Assembly (NCBI GenBank): GCA_030272585.1
Contig: BSYQ01000009.1
Location: forward strand, 2,356,001-2,420,000
Length of the DNA stretch: 64,000 nucleotides
Origin: Bryopsis sp. KO-2023
Taxonomy: Eukaryota; Chlorophyta; Ulvophyceae; Bryopsidales; Bryopsidaceae
Reading direction: 5' to 3'
In this document: piece by piece, positions 1-11,975 of the stretch
How positions within the stretch are numbered: position 1 is the first letter of the stretch
Layout of the letters: each line of letters opens with the position of its first letter
Notes under the pieces: model-generated
What the model saw: only the letters and a program-made list of their open reading frames with translations
What the model was told of the DNA's origin: nothing
Databases searched by the model: none
Made by a program: the position numbers and the translations under genes

Positions 1-1444
1 TCTCAGCGGTTGGGGTCTGGTTCATCAAGCACATCCACAGTATAACTGGGGGTGTGGGCAAAGGCTGACCTTTTTTGCGGAGTCGTAAGAATGACATGGT
101 ATCTTTTTGGAGGTGTATGCGCGCTTTTTTGAACTTGAGGAGAGTATCATGTATCTTTTGTTTTGTGTCTTTCAGAAAGAAAGAAGGAAATGTGATTTGA
201 GTCGGAATTATTGTTTTTTTAATCTTGTAGTCTTACATGTAAAATATCGCAAGATTCTTGGTCTTCTCAAAAATCACCTAGAAAAATCGAGTGATCTTTT
301 GGGGAAAAACCCATTAGATCCTAGCCCAATTCCAGACCCATCGAGAGGAGGTAAAAGAGCTCCACTGATAGCTCATCCATTGACAGCTCAGTTTTGTAAC
401 ACCGTTTGACTTGGAAGTGTGTATTCGCCTCCGTTATTATCTCTCTTAATGTATCACGTCGTTTTACCCCATAAACAAAATAGAGACTACTTCCCACAGA
501 ATTGGGATAAGCAGAACTGGTCACTCCGAAAGGGTGCACCAAAAAGATAGTTCCAGTCAGTGACATTGAGATGGTTTGGCATTAGACAACGTTGGAACGA
601 CTTCTTTTTGTTGCTCGGTTCGCACTCAGTTCGATACTGTGGTTTCCCAACACCCTGAAATCTTGTGGCTCCTTCACAATGCAATTGCAATTCAATGTTT
701 GTTTTTCTCTCGACACTTGCTAGCTTCTCCTTCGCTTCCCAATCAAACTCCCAATCCCATCCAACACGAACGGTACCACCATTGTTTACAAATCCTGTGG
801 CCTGCAGGTGGAGCCACAATGCAACATTCAATTTGCAACTTGTCCCATTTCAAATCGCCCCACATAGCCAGGCGCGGCTTGGACAACCAACTGAATAAGA
901 GAACGGAGGGGGGGATCAAGGCGGGAAAGAAGATGCGAATTGCACGGGTCCAGCAGAACGCTGGTTGATGGAAAACCCAACGCCACCTGTGATTTTGATT
1001 GGTTGAGACGAATGCATCACTTAACAACGGTCCCACCCATGAAGGTTGACATCTCAAACAACTTTACTTTGATTACATAAGCGTTTCTGAACAAGGAGAT
1101 ATATTGCGTCACAATGCGCCGACTGGGTTGATCCTCCCGTCCATTTCAAAAAAAAACAGAACAGTGCCATTTTCTGGAACATAGGCTTCTGCCTGCGATG
1201 TGGCTTAACCCATATCAAGCCAAACACTTGGTGCTTTCGAACACGAAAAAGAAAAAAAGAAACTAACAAATGAACATTAACGATTTCTTTCCAATTGAAA
1301 TTGCCCAAACCTCTCCCTGCTCTCATTCCCTAGGCGTTTTTTCTACCTCCACACTTCAAAAAAGTAAAACATTCGTTTTTCCAGCATAATAAGAAACCCA
1401 AACCATCGACATTTGTGCTGGGAATTAAACGGCAGAGAAAGCTT
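1..1444. other. No gene recognised
   Basis: I see no conserved coding sequence here. Open frames exist on both strands around 487-968, but they overlap one another, match no family I know and show no convincing splice partners. The stretch holds A/T-rich low-complexity sequence. Part of it may be 3' flank of the NrtS-like gene that ends at 1445 on the minus strand. Confidence 0.5.
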
Positions 1445-1918
1445 TCACACGATCGCGCCTGTTACCCCGCCATCAGTGAAGCACGGATCGACCTTCCCGC
1501 GGGACTGTTCAATCTTCGGAGTTTGAATATCTGTGCCGATGTGTATCGGTGGCGGCGTCGCGGTGTGCATCTGCGCAGATTTGGCCAGTCTCGCAGAAAC
1601 GGATCCATGCGTAGACACGATGTACGGAACCACGTATGTCAACACGACCTTCCACCACACTGGCGGAATACCTTCATAGAGAGCGCCTCCTAAGGAGACG
1701 AACAACACACTCGCCTGTTAACCATCAACCCCAACCGCAACGCTTACGTGATTACAACAGCAGTCGAGCGCTCCACCTTGATTTACTAGGGTGAGGAGGG
1801 TTCCCACGATCAGAGTCACTTTTATGCTTCTGGCTAGCGTGCCCTCTGCCGTGATCAGCGAAAAGAATGAACGGATTCCCACCGTACATGACCCGCAGCA
1901 GCCTCCCTTCCACGCCAT
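1445..1918 (-). CDS. NrtS-like small two-helix membrane protein
   Basis: Two exons on the minus strand: 1918-1777 and 1689-1445, joined in phase (G|GA), giving 128 residues. A longer start at 2014 is also in frame (160 residues). The core reads as a hydrophobic segment (VTLIVGTLLTLVNQ, then GGALYEG) followed by a second one (WWKVVLTYVVPYIVSTHG) and a short polar tail. This is the layout of the NrtS family, small two-helix proteins of cyanobacteria described as nitrate/nitrite transporters. The N-terminal addition is Cys/Gly-rich (GGCCGSC) and the C-terminal tail of about 45 residues is not typical of the roughly 70-residue bacterial proteins. Transport of nitrate or nitrite is inference from family resemblance recognised by eye. 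The intron lies exactly between the two helices. Confidence 0.6.
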
Positions 1919-2014
1919 GGTCAAAACTGCTTTGTCCCCGAATCTAACGTGATGCCAAACTCGAACAGGGGCGTTCACAAGATGCGTTTTGTATTGACCA
2001 AACCAAGGTCGCAT

Positions 2015-4028
2015 GGCGACATGCTATTTTCTGCTATCAGCATGAACCCGTGAACCCGCCGCTGGAAACGGTCACCATACACGCGATCACATCTTGCGAC
2101 GATTCCGGAAACGCGGGCCACACGACAAACGGGACGGAATCCTCCCTCTCCCCCCCCCCCCCGCCATTCGTCTGCCATTCGTCGTCCTGCCCGCGCCCCT
2201 TTTCCCGCTTCTCGGCCTCGCATCGGGTAGAGAGCTCTCTCTGTCTGTCTTTCTCCAGGTAAGAAGGACAAAACAGGTGCTGATACTTCCCAAATAAACT
2301 TCCTTCTAATCCATGGAGTCTGGGGGCGACATGGGTGCTGTAGGTTCCTGGCGAACCACCCCACACGCACGTGCGCCAGGACTCGACGTGCGTTTGTCGA
2401 GGGCTACTCAGTGTGCAGTATGTTCTCAAAAGCAAACTCTTGCATTTGAAAGGAGTACAGTGTCGCAATGAGTACTACTTGGTTGGCTGCCTTTGAACAG
2501 AAACGACCACAAGGAAACAAGGAAACAGAAAACACTAAGGCGCATGTTCGCAAACAGAACGATGACTCACTCCTGCTCTAAACCCAATCGGGACCACTAC
2601 AACTGAAACGCCAACGGCCAGCCTCCACTGAAAACTGCCATCAAGAAAAACGACCCCAAACCCGAATTAGTACCTGAGTGCTCATTCAACCACAAACAAA
2701 CAAACAAAACGTAATTACATGCGAAGATGCCGCCTGGAATCTATGGGTACGGAATTGTCTCTTTCTTTTCGCCTCTCGCAAGCTAGTGCTTTGCTTGAAC
2801 GGTCGTTGCTTTTCAGTGATTCGGTTTCTTATGAGAGGTGGTGATATTGTTTTTTCTTAACAAACAAACGACAATCATTGTTTGTAGATACGGACTTGTG
2901 TAATAAAGCATTTATCTGCACAATGTACAACCAAATGTAGTTTTTGTTCATTCAAGCACAAGACGCAACAGTGGGTGAAATAAGTGTGTACTGTAAAAGT
3001 GAAATCACATTTTCTTTCTCACAAGTCTAAGGAATGCTTGGACTGGCCAAAAGATGATTAAAGAGTTGCTACCTCAAACAAATGCTAAGAGTGTGCAGTT
3101 GAACGATTGAGCCCCTATCGTCCAAAAAGCCAGTCCTTGCATATTTTTGTACTTTTGTCCATAGCCGACAAAAGTCTACCAGTTGAGTTCCTGTAAGAAA
3201 TCATGAACAAGAAGCGGCCACCACATATCTATCTAAATGCTCATTTAAAACCTCGGCAGCTCATTTTGATTTTTTTTTTTTTGAAGCGCTTGCTCACAAA
3301 GAAAATATCTTAGAAGAGCTCTGTCCATTTTCAGGTCCACACAGGTGTTTGCTTTTCGGTTGGAAGCCACCACATCCCTCTCTTCTTTTCCCTTATATAT
3401 TGAAATTTACAAGTCTGACTAAATCAATCTTGGATAAGTTGGATCCATTGCTACACTCAAAACACCCCCCCCCCCCCCCCCCCTTCCCCTTTTCCCATCC
3501 TCTGAAGCAAGAATACAGAAAAAAATCTTTAGTCAGTTCCTCCAACAGCCCCAGGATTGCATCTTTTCATACACATGTTTCATTTCTTCCTATCCATATC
3601 TCATCTTATTTTTCCTGTTCATTATTAATTGTCAGTTTTCTTGATAGAAAAGTCTCCTGTTGAACATGTGTCGCCTGTATCAAAAGCCATCCCTGGTCAT
3701 CTGTGGTTTTTCCCTCAGCTTTGCAGCATCACCCATCTTGAATCCCAATTAATCGTACTGGCAAAACACCAACAGCGAACCCTGCCTTTGTAGGCCACCT
3801 CTACTCCAGACGAAACAGTCACAGCCCTTATTTTCTCCTCGTAAAAATGAACAAAAACAACACAAAACCAGAGAATTTCCTGGCTGTACTCCATTACCAT
3901 TGCACACCTAATCCCCAGTGCTCGCCCCCAGCCTCTCTTGCTCCAAAATTGAAAAACGTACAGTTTGGTTATATCTCTGTATACTACACACACACACACA
4001 TGCATGTGGGGGGTATATTACAAACCCC
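2015..4028. other. Intergenic, low-complexity rich
   Basis: No gene recognised. The stretch has C-runs at about 2149-2163 and 3466-3483, a CA microsatellite at about 3989-4000 and A/T-rich sequence. A minus-strand open frame at 3715-4005 could hold a further 3' exon of the neighbouring F-box/LRR gene, but I could not join it in frame. Confidence 0.5.
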
Positions 4029-6127
4029 TCAGTCACATCGGCCCACTTTCACTCCCCTAGCAAACCTGAGATTCAGCTCGGTCAGTTCCTTGGGATTGAC
4101 TCGGGCGTTTCCCACATGACAGGACGTGAGGTTGCTGAAGTGTGACAGGTCACACTCATCATCGTCCCCAGCGCGACATATGGAGCCCACTCTCAGAGTG
4201 CGAAGCTGTTTCAACGAACTCAAGGATTGCAGATCCGGGCCATACACCGACAGTTCCGATAAATCCAATGATGTCAAGTCTTTGTCAAGAAAAACATAAA
4301 CAAACACAAAAAACAAAAAAACGATTCAAAGCCCTTCACATATAAAAGGTGTTGTGGTTTCATCTATCGGATCGAACTCCTCCAAAAAAAACTTTCCTAT
4401 CAGCATTAATATCGTACAAAACAGCCAAACTAACCTTTTGATTCGGAAAATGCATGAATGTATTCGTATGTGTTTTTTTTAGCTTAGCTCAGAGAATGAA
4501 CGGTCACCTGTGAGGGAGGTCAAGTGTCGCAACTCATGCCACACGAACGGCTGGAAAGCATTCACGTTGCACCGAATCCACCCCACCTCCAGGGACCGAA
4601 GGTGCTTCAATTCTGACAACAGTTTGACCTCGTCTTCCCCCAGTTTCGTTCCCCAAAGGTTGAGAGACCTTGAAGAAACATTATACATTATCCATTTATA
4701 TACAAAACACACGACACGAGGGGTAACCCACCACCCTGAAGTAAAATCAAAAGAACAAAGAAACTGCGAACCCCGATCAGCCCCCCCCCCCTCTTTCCAA
4801 ATAGTTTGTATTTTCATGCTTACATACTCATCCACTTCAAAAAATAAGAAAAAACGATGAGTAAATGAGTGGGTTCTTTCCACCCTGCACCCTACCACCA
4901 CTCCATACATTTCACATTGCGCCAAAAATTGACATCCTAGTCTCCTCTCGACCATAGCATGCACACTCACCTCAGATTAGGCATTGCCGACAAACCAGCG
5001 ATCCCTGCAAGGTTGACTTCCCTCAGGTTCAGCGCTGTCACGCAGGGGAACCTCTGGGCCAACCTGAAAGGCTCGCTGGGGTCCAGTGCAGAGCACGTCA
5101 GTGAATTCACGGTTTGATTGATGGCGGTTTTCCAATGCTTGTTGACCAATCTCATGGCTTTCAGGGTCGCCCCCGAACCGTTCCCCATGGACTTGACTAT
5201 CGCCACCAACAGAACTGCAATGTCGTCTGGCAGCTCGCCCCACCATTTCGGAGCCTCTTGGGATTTCAGCTGGGAATTATAAAGAAAAAAACAGAAAAAA
5301 AAGAACAATACGTGGGATGAATGAATAAAAAACAAGCATAGGAAATAAATTGGATGAAAAAGGGAAATCATATTTGGTCGAATTAGCTTGTGACCATGTG
5401 TTTCGAAATTCTCGGTGCAAAAATCAGACAGGGGGATGCGTCCCTGATCCAAATATTCTCATTTAAAAAATATACATCCTGTAGGGTCACCAAATTTAGG
5501 GTTTGTGTTGAAAAATTCTGGGAAAAAAAGAATCGGATGAAAATGAACATTCACATTAAAAGAAGGTGCAAAAACTGAAAAAAAAGCAAAAAAAAAAAAA
5601 AAAAAGATGTCTTCGAAAAAATAAAAATCTTACTGGAATGGGAACATCTGCTGCAACTGGAGGCCTCACAAGCTTCCTCCTTCGGATCAAAACCTGGAAG
5701 AAAACTAACCGCACAACTAAGAAATCCCGGTCCAGTTCACCAGCTCAAATCCAACTGGAATAACAGAATCAATTGTAAGCCAATTAACCGCAAGCAAACA
5801 TTAAAGCAAGCAAATTCTGCTATTGTGCGGTCATCATCAGTCATACGGTACGACTCACACCCAGCTTCCCACTTCAAATTTTCAAATACAGTGAATTGAA
5901 CAGACGAAAGATAACATTTCAACAACTGTCCAAAAAAAAGTTTTTTTTTCTTTGGAAAAAAAAAAGTTGCAGCCCACCTCCTCGGTTTGGGTTTGGGTTT
6001 CTTTTTTGTTTCCAAAAACTGGCGACAGCGTCTCTCCATACGCAGGCGTGCGACCTTTGGTATGTCTGCGAGGTTTTGATGCTCGAGCACCGTCGCTGCT
6101 GAATTGAAAGGCAGGAACGCTCCCCAT
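4029..6127 (-). CDS. F-box-like leucine-rich-repeat protein
   Basis: Five exons fit on the minus strand: 6127-5978, 5693-5634, 5269-4971, 4668-4508 and 4279-4029, all with GT-AG borders and continuous frame, giving 306 residues. Exon 3 opens with an F-box-like segment (LPDDIAVLLVAIVKSMG, then LKAMRLVNKHWKTAIN). It is followed by leucine-rich repeats such as VTALNLREVNLAGI, SLNLWGTKLGEDEV, LKHLRSLEVG and LTSLDLSEL. The N-terminus is basic and polar. By analogy with F-box/LRR proteins it may be a substrate receptor of an SCF ubiquitin ligase, but the F-box match is weak and the target unknown. The last exon may be shorter: a donor-like AG|GT at 4066/4065 sits where other LRR exons end, so extra repeats could lie downstream. 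Confidence 0.6.
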
Positions 6128-6396
6128 GCTGAACCAACGAAGAACTATCTAGAATGCACTCAGGGTTGAGCTCAAATATACTGCAAAGAACCCCATCTCA
6201 AATAAGAAATAGGTGCTCTCTTTCGCCATGGATCAAGTGTTTTTGGTGTGATATACAGGAGGTGATATTAGTCATCGACTCCGACATCGGATTAAAAAAA
6301 AAAAACACAAAGCAACACACGCAACGGTTTGGAGTTTGAAATCCTTCGAAACATCCTGTCGATTCTGGACAGCGGTGGGTGATGCTGAGTTAAACG

Positions 6397-9300
6397 ATGG
6401 CGGTTCTGTTGGAAACGAGCAAGGGGGACATCGTCATCGACTTGTTCGTGGACGATTGCCCTCGCACTTGCTTAAACTTTCTCAAACTGTGCAAGTAAGT
6501 CATCCCGACCCTCCACTTTTAACCCCCCCCCCCCCCAAAAAAAAAAAAAAAAAAGAAGATAAAAAAAGAAAAGAAAAGAAAAGAAAAAGAAAGCAGCCAA
6601 ATGTCTTTTTGTGAATTTAAGCTGAGTATGCGCAGAATCTGTAGGTGGTCGATGGAGGGGTTCCTGATTTTTTTTTTGGTTGTGTATTTTTGAAAGCTGT
6701 GTCTAAAATTTGATGTAAAATTTGTTTTGTTTTCTTTTTTTTTTCTCCTAGGATAAAATATTACAACAACTGCCTTTTTCACAATGTTCAACCCGGTTTC
6801 ATCATTCAAACGGGGGATCCAGACGGCACTGGAAGAGGAGGCAGCTCAGTATATGGGTGGGTTTTCGGACAAGTGCTGCAACTGAAATGCTCAGAATAAA
6901 AATCAGAAAAGGCATACCGTTCCCTGGCTTGATGGATTACTCTTACATCAAATTTCATTTTTTTATATTTTCAAATTTGAATTGAATTCTCAATTTCAAA
7001 TTCAACCATCAAATTCAGCGGAAATGGCAAAATCAGCAGTGCAACATTCGTTAATCGTTCTTTGTTGAATATATTTTTCAGTGCATTGCACAGTCCCTAT
7101 ATATATATATACATTCATATATAATTTTACCCATCCTCAATACAATATGTGTTGTTTCGTTTACCCCCCCCCCCCCAAAAAAAAAAAAAAAAAAAGCTTC
7201 AATAAGTGCAAGGAGATACCATCAAAAAGAAAGTTATAGTGAATGTTATGAGTTTTCTCGATTACAGTATCATGTACGGTGACCAGGCCCGTCTTTTCGA
7301 AGATGAAATTCGACCGAATATCAAGCACAAGAAGAAGGGGGTGGTGGGAATGGCCAGCGGGGGTGAGAACATGAACGGAAGTCAGTTTTATATTACCACT
7401 GGGGAATCGCTGGATTCTCTGGATGAAAAACACACCATTTTTGGAGAAGTGGCGGAAGGAATGGACATCGTTATGGCGATTAATGACGCTTATTGCGACA
7501 AATCTGGAAAACCGTTTCAAAACATAAGGTGAGGAAGTTCTGTAGAAAAAAGTAGATCTGTGTTTTGCGTGTGTGGGGTTACGAATTCGTTCAACAGGAG
7601 TTATCAGGTTGGAAATTCCCCATGTTCAACATTTGGTGTAAAAAAGAAACAAAGGGGTTGCTCCCTCCTCCCCCCCCCTTCTTCTCCTCATTCCAGCTTT
7701 TTGTGGCGTTCTGAGTTTTTGGTTGTATTTTTACTTAGAATTCGACATGCGATGATTTTGGACGATCCCTTGCCTGACCCCCCCATGCTGGCAGAGCATA
7801 TCCCGGAAAAGTCACCGGAACCCATAGTTGAAGAGGTAAAGTTTCCTGAAGGGCGAAAAAACCTTCACTGATATGATGTCCCCTTTTGTTTCAGACAAAT
7901 CGACGGAGAGTTGTACATGGATACATTAGGTGTTCGATTTTTTGCTTCTCGTTGAAGTGGTTAATGCCGAATCCTGGTTTCCTGATATGGCTTTGGGTAA
8001 TTTTAGGGGGCATTGAATGATAAGATGGTTGCTTGGCTCTGTTTGTCTGTCAGGGGGACCGGCTGGAGGATGACTGGGTGCCTGAAGAAGATTCAAGGTT
8101 GGCAAAAGAAAAAAAAACAATAAAAAGCGAAAAAAAAAAAGACGGAGCCTCTGCATCTGTTGCAGTCCAGAAAGCATAGCAGCCGCACTCTTTTCTTCAT
8201 TTCTTTTCACCCCTCCCGCTGAACAGAAAATAACGAGTGATTGAGTGTGGACGTTTGTTTTTAATTAGAGAAAGGATAAAAAGGAAGAGGGGGATATTTT
8301 TACTGATGTTGTGGGTTGCTGTGATGTCCATGTCAGACCTGCTGAAGAAATCGAAAAAGAAGTTCGAAGAAGGGAAGCCCACAATCGAGCAGTGGTTCTG
8401 GAAATGGTGGGGGATATTCCAGATGCCGAGGTCAAACCACCATCGGATATGCTGTTCGTTTGCAAGCTGAATCCAGTCACAACAGAGGAAGTGAGTTGGG
8501 CTCGTGGCCATTCCACTTTTTTCCCCTCATTTTTGGTTTGTTTTCCTTCCCTGAAACCCCTGCACGCTCCAGACATTTTGTCACTTGAGAACAAAACTTA
8601 GAATTAAAAAAAACAAAATCTTATTCAAGAAATAAGAATGTACCATATCTTGCTGTGAACAGGATCTGGAAATCCTGTTTTCTCGGTTTGGCAATATCAC
8701 GTCATGTGACATAATCCGGGATTGGAAAACCGACGATTCTCTCTGCTACGGCTTCATTGGGTTCGACTCTGACGAGGCCTGCGAAGCCGCTTATTTCAAA
8801 ATGAACAATGTGATCATTGACGATAGGAGAATCAAGGTGGACTTCAGCCAGAGCGTCTACCATCTCTGGAAGCAATTTCGCAAGTGAGGCTTGATGGGTG
8901 GATTCCTGTATTGATTTCTTTTTCTATTTTTTTTTTAATGGTATGAAGCTGTCGGCTCATAGGTGAAATCTTTGGCAAACCGGTGTATTTGAAATCCTTG
9001 TGAGTTTTGCGTGTTTCACTTGAAAAGAGCAAGGGTAAGCGTCGTTGTGTGCCCCTGTTGTGTGCCCCTCGTGGTGGGATTTCCTCTTTTAAGAAAAAAG
9101 CTTTTTGGTATTGCACACAGGTTTGGTCGGAAAGGAATGCAAGGCGATGGGCCGCCACCCCCAGGTAACAACAGCAGCGGAGGTCCTGGCAAAGGGAAGC
9201 CATTCCAGTCAGAAGAGAGGGTGGAATTGAGAAGGAAGGGTGGGCCCGACCGAGGGGGCTACAAGCTGTTGATGGATGATTCACACCTTGCCGGAATAGA

Positions 9301-9807
9301 ACCTCGAAAACAGCATAAGAGATCCAGGGAGCGGTCAGACAGCCCTCCAGGAAGGGAGAAGCGGGTCAGACATGGAGAAGCACCCTCAGAGCCCAGGCCG
9401 AGGTCGCCTCATTTCGACAGGAGAGTGTCCAGAAGAAAAGATTCGAGGAGCCCTGATCGGAGGCGACACAAGGGGGGGGATACTGGCAGGAGGCGCGAGA
9501 ATTATGATGATCGAGGTGGGGATCTTGATTTCTGTGATAACTCACCCCTCTTTTAAGGTTGCAGTTCCGGAAAGCATAAAGGAGAAATGATGGGATTTTC
9601 GGAAAACTCAAAGTTAGTGTGTGGAATGTAGAGCGTGATCATCGACCCAGAAAACGTTCTGACAATTTACGGAGGAGCGGGGGCTCGAGGGGAGATGACA
9701 GGACTGACAGACACCGCGATCAGAAAAGGTCCAGCCGTCAAGTTAGAGGGAGTCCGACATCCAGCGGGTCTTGGGAGAAGGATCGCAGGAGATCTACACG
9801 GCCATGA
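6397..9807 (+). CDS. CYP59: Cyclophilin-RRM protein, CYP59/PPIL4 family
   Basis: Nine exons: 6397-6494, 6752-6856, 7268-7528, 7739-7835, 8054-8097, 8337-8490, 8663-8883, 9121-9515 and 9632-9807. They sum to 516 residues in frame, close to plant CYP59. Domains: N-terminal cyclophilin (residues 1-165, with [17 protein letters not shown] and [16 protein letters not shown]), a linker with [12 protein letters not shown], an RRM (about 245-325: [31 protein letters not shown]) and an Arg/Ser-rich tail. The position of the catalytic Arg of classic cyclophilins (FHRV) is Asn (FHNV), as in PPIL4, so isomerase activity may be low. The CCHC knuckle of Arabidopsis CYP59 is absent. Family members act in the nucleus, linking RNA polymerase II CTD and pre-mRNA processing. 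It converges on the dioxygenase gene, 218 bp apart. Confidence 0.93.
6523..6554. repeat. C14A18 composite homopolymer tract in an intron
   Basis: A run of 14 C is followed directly by 18 A inside intron 1 of the CYP59 homologue. A near-identical tract lies in intron 2. Length may be an assembly approximation. Confidence 0.9.
7164..7195. repeat. C13A19 composite homopolymer tract in an intron
   Basis: A run of 13 C is followed by 19 A in intron 2 of the CYP59 homologue. The structure matches the tract in intron 1. Confidence 0.9.
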
Positions 9808-10025
9808 AACCAGAGAGAGGGGTTGAAAAAATGGACTAGAGTTGGTAGCTTCGCTTCTGTGGAATATGTGCAAGGAAGAAACTCATGTACATGCTGCCTT
9901 AGGATCAAAAGCCACAGCGATACAAGAACTCAAACGTACAATCCCCCTCCGGAATTCGAGAACTTTTCGACCAAATGCCATCATGCAAGCGGAGGTGCGA
10001 TGCTTTTTCCACAGCGACGACCCAA

Positions 10026-10954
10026 TCATCCCTCGCTGTTGTAAATCCACCACAGCAACACTCGAAACCGATCGCTGCGATTGTCCCTGGCACAATGCAG
10101 GGTTCTTGCATCTATCAACATCGGCACCCCTGGCCGATAGGCGTACCAAACTCTGGGCCCTTCATCCACCACCCTTTGCTGTGCCTCCTCTGCTCCCCCC
10201 TCCGCTTTCTCGGAACAATACTTCTTGTGCGAGCAAGGGACAACACCCAGGCACCCCTGCTCCTCGGATATCTCGGTCAACGACATCAGAATCGTCATTT
10301 CACCTGGAAAACCACACTTGGAAGCAATAATAAAGCCCCGATCTCACCAGCCTGTCAAATTTTGAGTTTTATCCATGCCGAAGAGTGCATTGAGCCCAAA
10401 TTGTCCATTGCGAAGTTTATGTGGTGGTTCGCAATTTTCTTGAGAATTCGAATTTTGCTTCTAAAAATTAATGTCGACGTCCCATTTGACGTCCCTGCCA
10501 AAACACCTTCGACTCCGTCGGAGTGCCACTCCATTCCCTCGCCTCCCGGACGCGTCACAGAGAACCCCGTTTCGCTCAAAGAGCACTCCTCTCCAGCGTA
10601 CGCACGGATGACGTCTTCCAACATGCTCTCCCGCGCCAGATCCGCCATACCAAAATGAGCTTCGCTTTCGTGAGGGTCGAAGTGGACGTTTCTCTTGCCG
10701 TCCCCCACGAACGGGCTTCTCACGACGCCCAGCTCATCCCCCAAACAACCAGCCAGAGGGTCGCTGGCGGCGCCGAAAGACTCCACGACGCTGTCCACCA
10801 CGGGTTTCAGAACTGTTCTAGCTTTTTGGATGCTTGCTTCTGGGACCACGTTGCGAAGAACGACGCTGCCAGCTTCGTGGAGTTTCTCCAGCGCCAGAGG
10901 TTTCAACTCTGACGAGTTTTTCGCCTCCACAGTCAGAACAGAGCAGGATGCCAT
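10026..10954 (-). CDS. Phytanoyl-CoA dioxygenase-like Fe(II)/2-oxoglutarate oxygenase
   Basis: Two exons: 10954-10507 and 10303-10026, spliced in phase 1, giving 241 residues. The iron-binding HxD motif is WHSDG near residue 145. The C-terminal half carries the distal His and the 2-oxoglutarate-binding Arg region (ARTLHCARDNRSDRFR). EEQGCLGVVPCSHK between them is typical of the PhyH superfamily, where it forms part of the double-stranded beta-helix core. No targeting peptide is obvious, and the protein is shorter than human PHYH, so it resembles the small generic members of the family whose substrates are mostly unknown. I would not assign phytanoyl-CoA as substrate. The gene lies tail-to-tail with the CYP59 homologue and downstream of GMPP on the same strand. 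Confidence 0.8.
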
Positions 10955-11975
10955 TGACGTTTTCTGGAGGATGTGTGGGATGTCTCAGTTTGGCGACAGC
11001 TATCTTGTTGGAAGCAAAACAGGATGATTCACGTGGGGCAGTATTGCCATACAAAAGCTACCATAGCAGCAATCTGTTTGGACAATTACATCATAAGCCA
11101 CTCACAATCCAACAGGTCAACAGTGGAGCAAATCTCAGAAGTTTTATTTCTTCCACTGAATCCTCTCCAGTCAACAAAGACACTTTGAACAGAACACCCC
11201 CCCCCCATCACACTTATTTCTTGAATCCTTTTAAGAAAGACACAACTTCTTTACAATTGCAGAAAAGACTGCATTCTCTTGCAGCAAGAAAGAAAGGCAC
11301 ATCTTTCCTTTTCGTTGTTGAACACAACCAAAAAGGGGGAAGGGGGGGCAGGTGGGGGGCCCGTCATGGCAAACGGGTTTTCACCCCATTTTTTTCGTCT
11401 CTTCCTCTCCCCCCCCCCCTTTGCCCAACACTCCCGCCCCCCGTGAAATAAAAAAAATGATAGGAATCGCTAGTTGATGACCATGCTTTTTTGAAATCGA
11501 CAATTTGCCTATCATCAAGTTAAAACCTCACCCCGTGAGTCCACCTGACAATCAATTAACTTTTATCTCAGGAAATTTTTGACTGAGAAAACCCATTCTT
11601 TCCTTTTTTTTTTGCAATTCTTTTTTCTGCAATCCCAAACCTTTCCCCGACCCACCCGCTCCCAGAAAAGAAAAAAAAAAATTCTGCCCATGTGATAGTC
11701 TTTCTGATTTTTTTCTCTTTTAAATCTCAACGTCCTGCTGTACATGTTTTATAAAACCCCATACTGTATTCTTCCCCCGAAAAGGAAAAATCAAAAGAAA
11801 AAAAGAGTAAAAATAAAAAACGAGAAAAGGAAATTAGATGGAAAAAAAAAGAAACATACAATTTTTTTTTCCAGACATAAGAAACCCGAACAAATCCCCG
11901 AAGAAGGTGCTGCCATGGTTAGAACAGACCTTGAATACTGAAAACAGAGCTGTGCTGTGTTGACGAAAGTAGATA
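10955..11975. other. Intergenic between dioxygenase and GMPP genes
   Basis: About 1 kb that should hold the dioxygenase promoter and the 3' UTR of GMPP. C-runs occur near 11200 and 11411. No coding sequence recognised. Confidence 0.6.

Noticed and set aside
487-968. Overlapping open frames on both strands near the left edge
   Set aside because: Neither strand shows a recognisable domain or conserved splice structure, and they exclude each other.
3715-4005. Possible last exon of the F-box/LRR gene
   Set aside because: No acceptor gives an in-frame join to exon 5, and the sequence has no LRR pattern.
7885-7919. Candidate 35-nt mini-exon in the CYP59 homologue ([11 protein letters not shown])
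   Set aside because: It has AG and GT borders, but including it breaks the frame of the conserved [12 protein letters not shown] exon. Skipping it keeps frame through to the stop.
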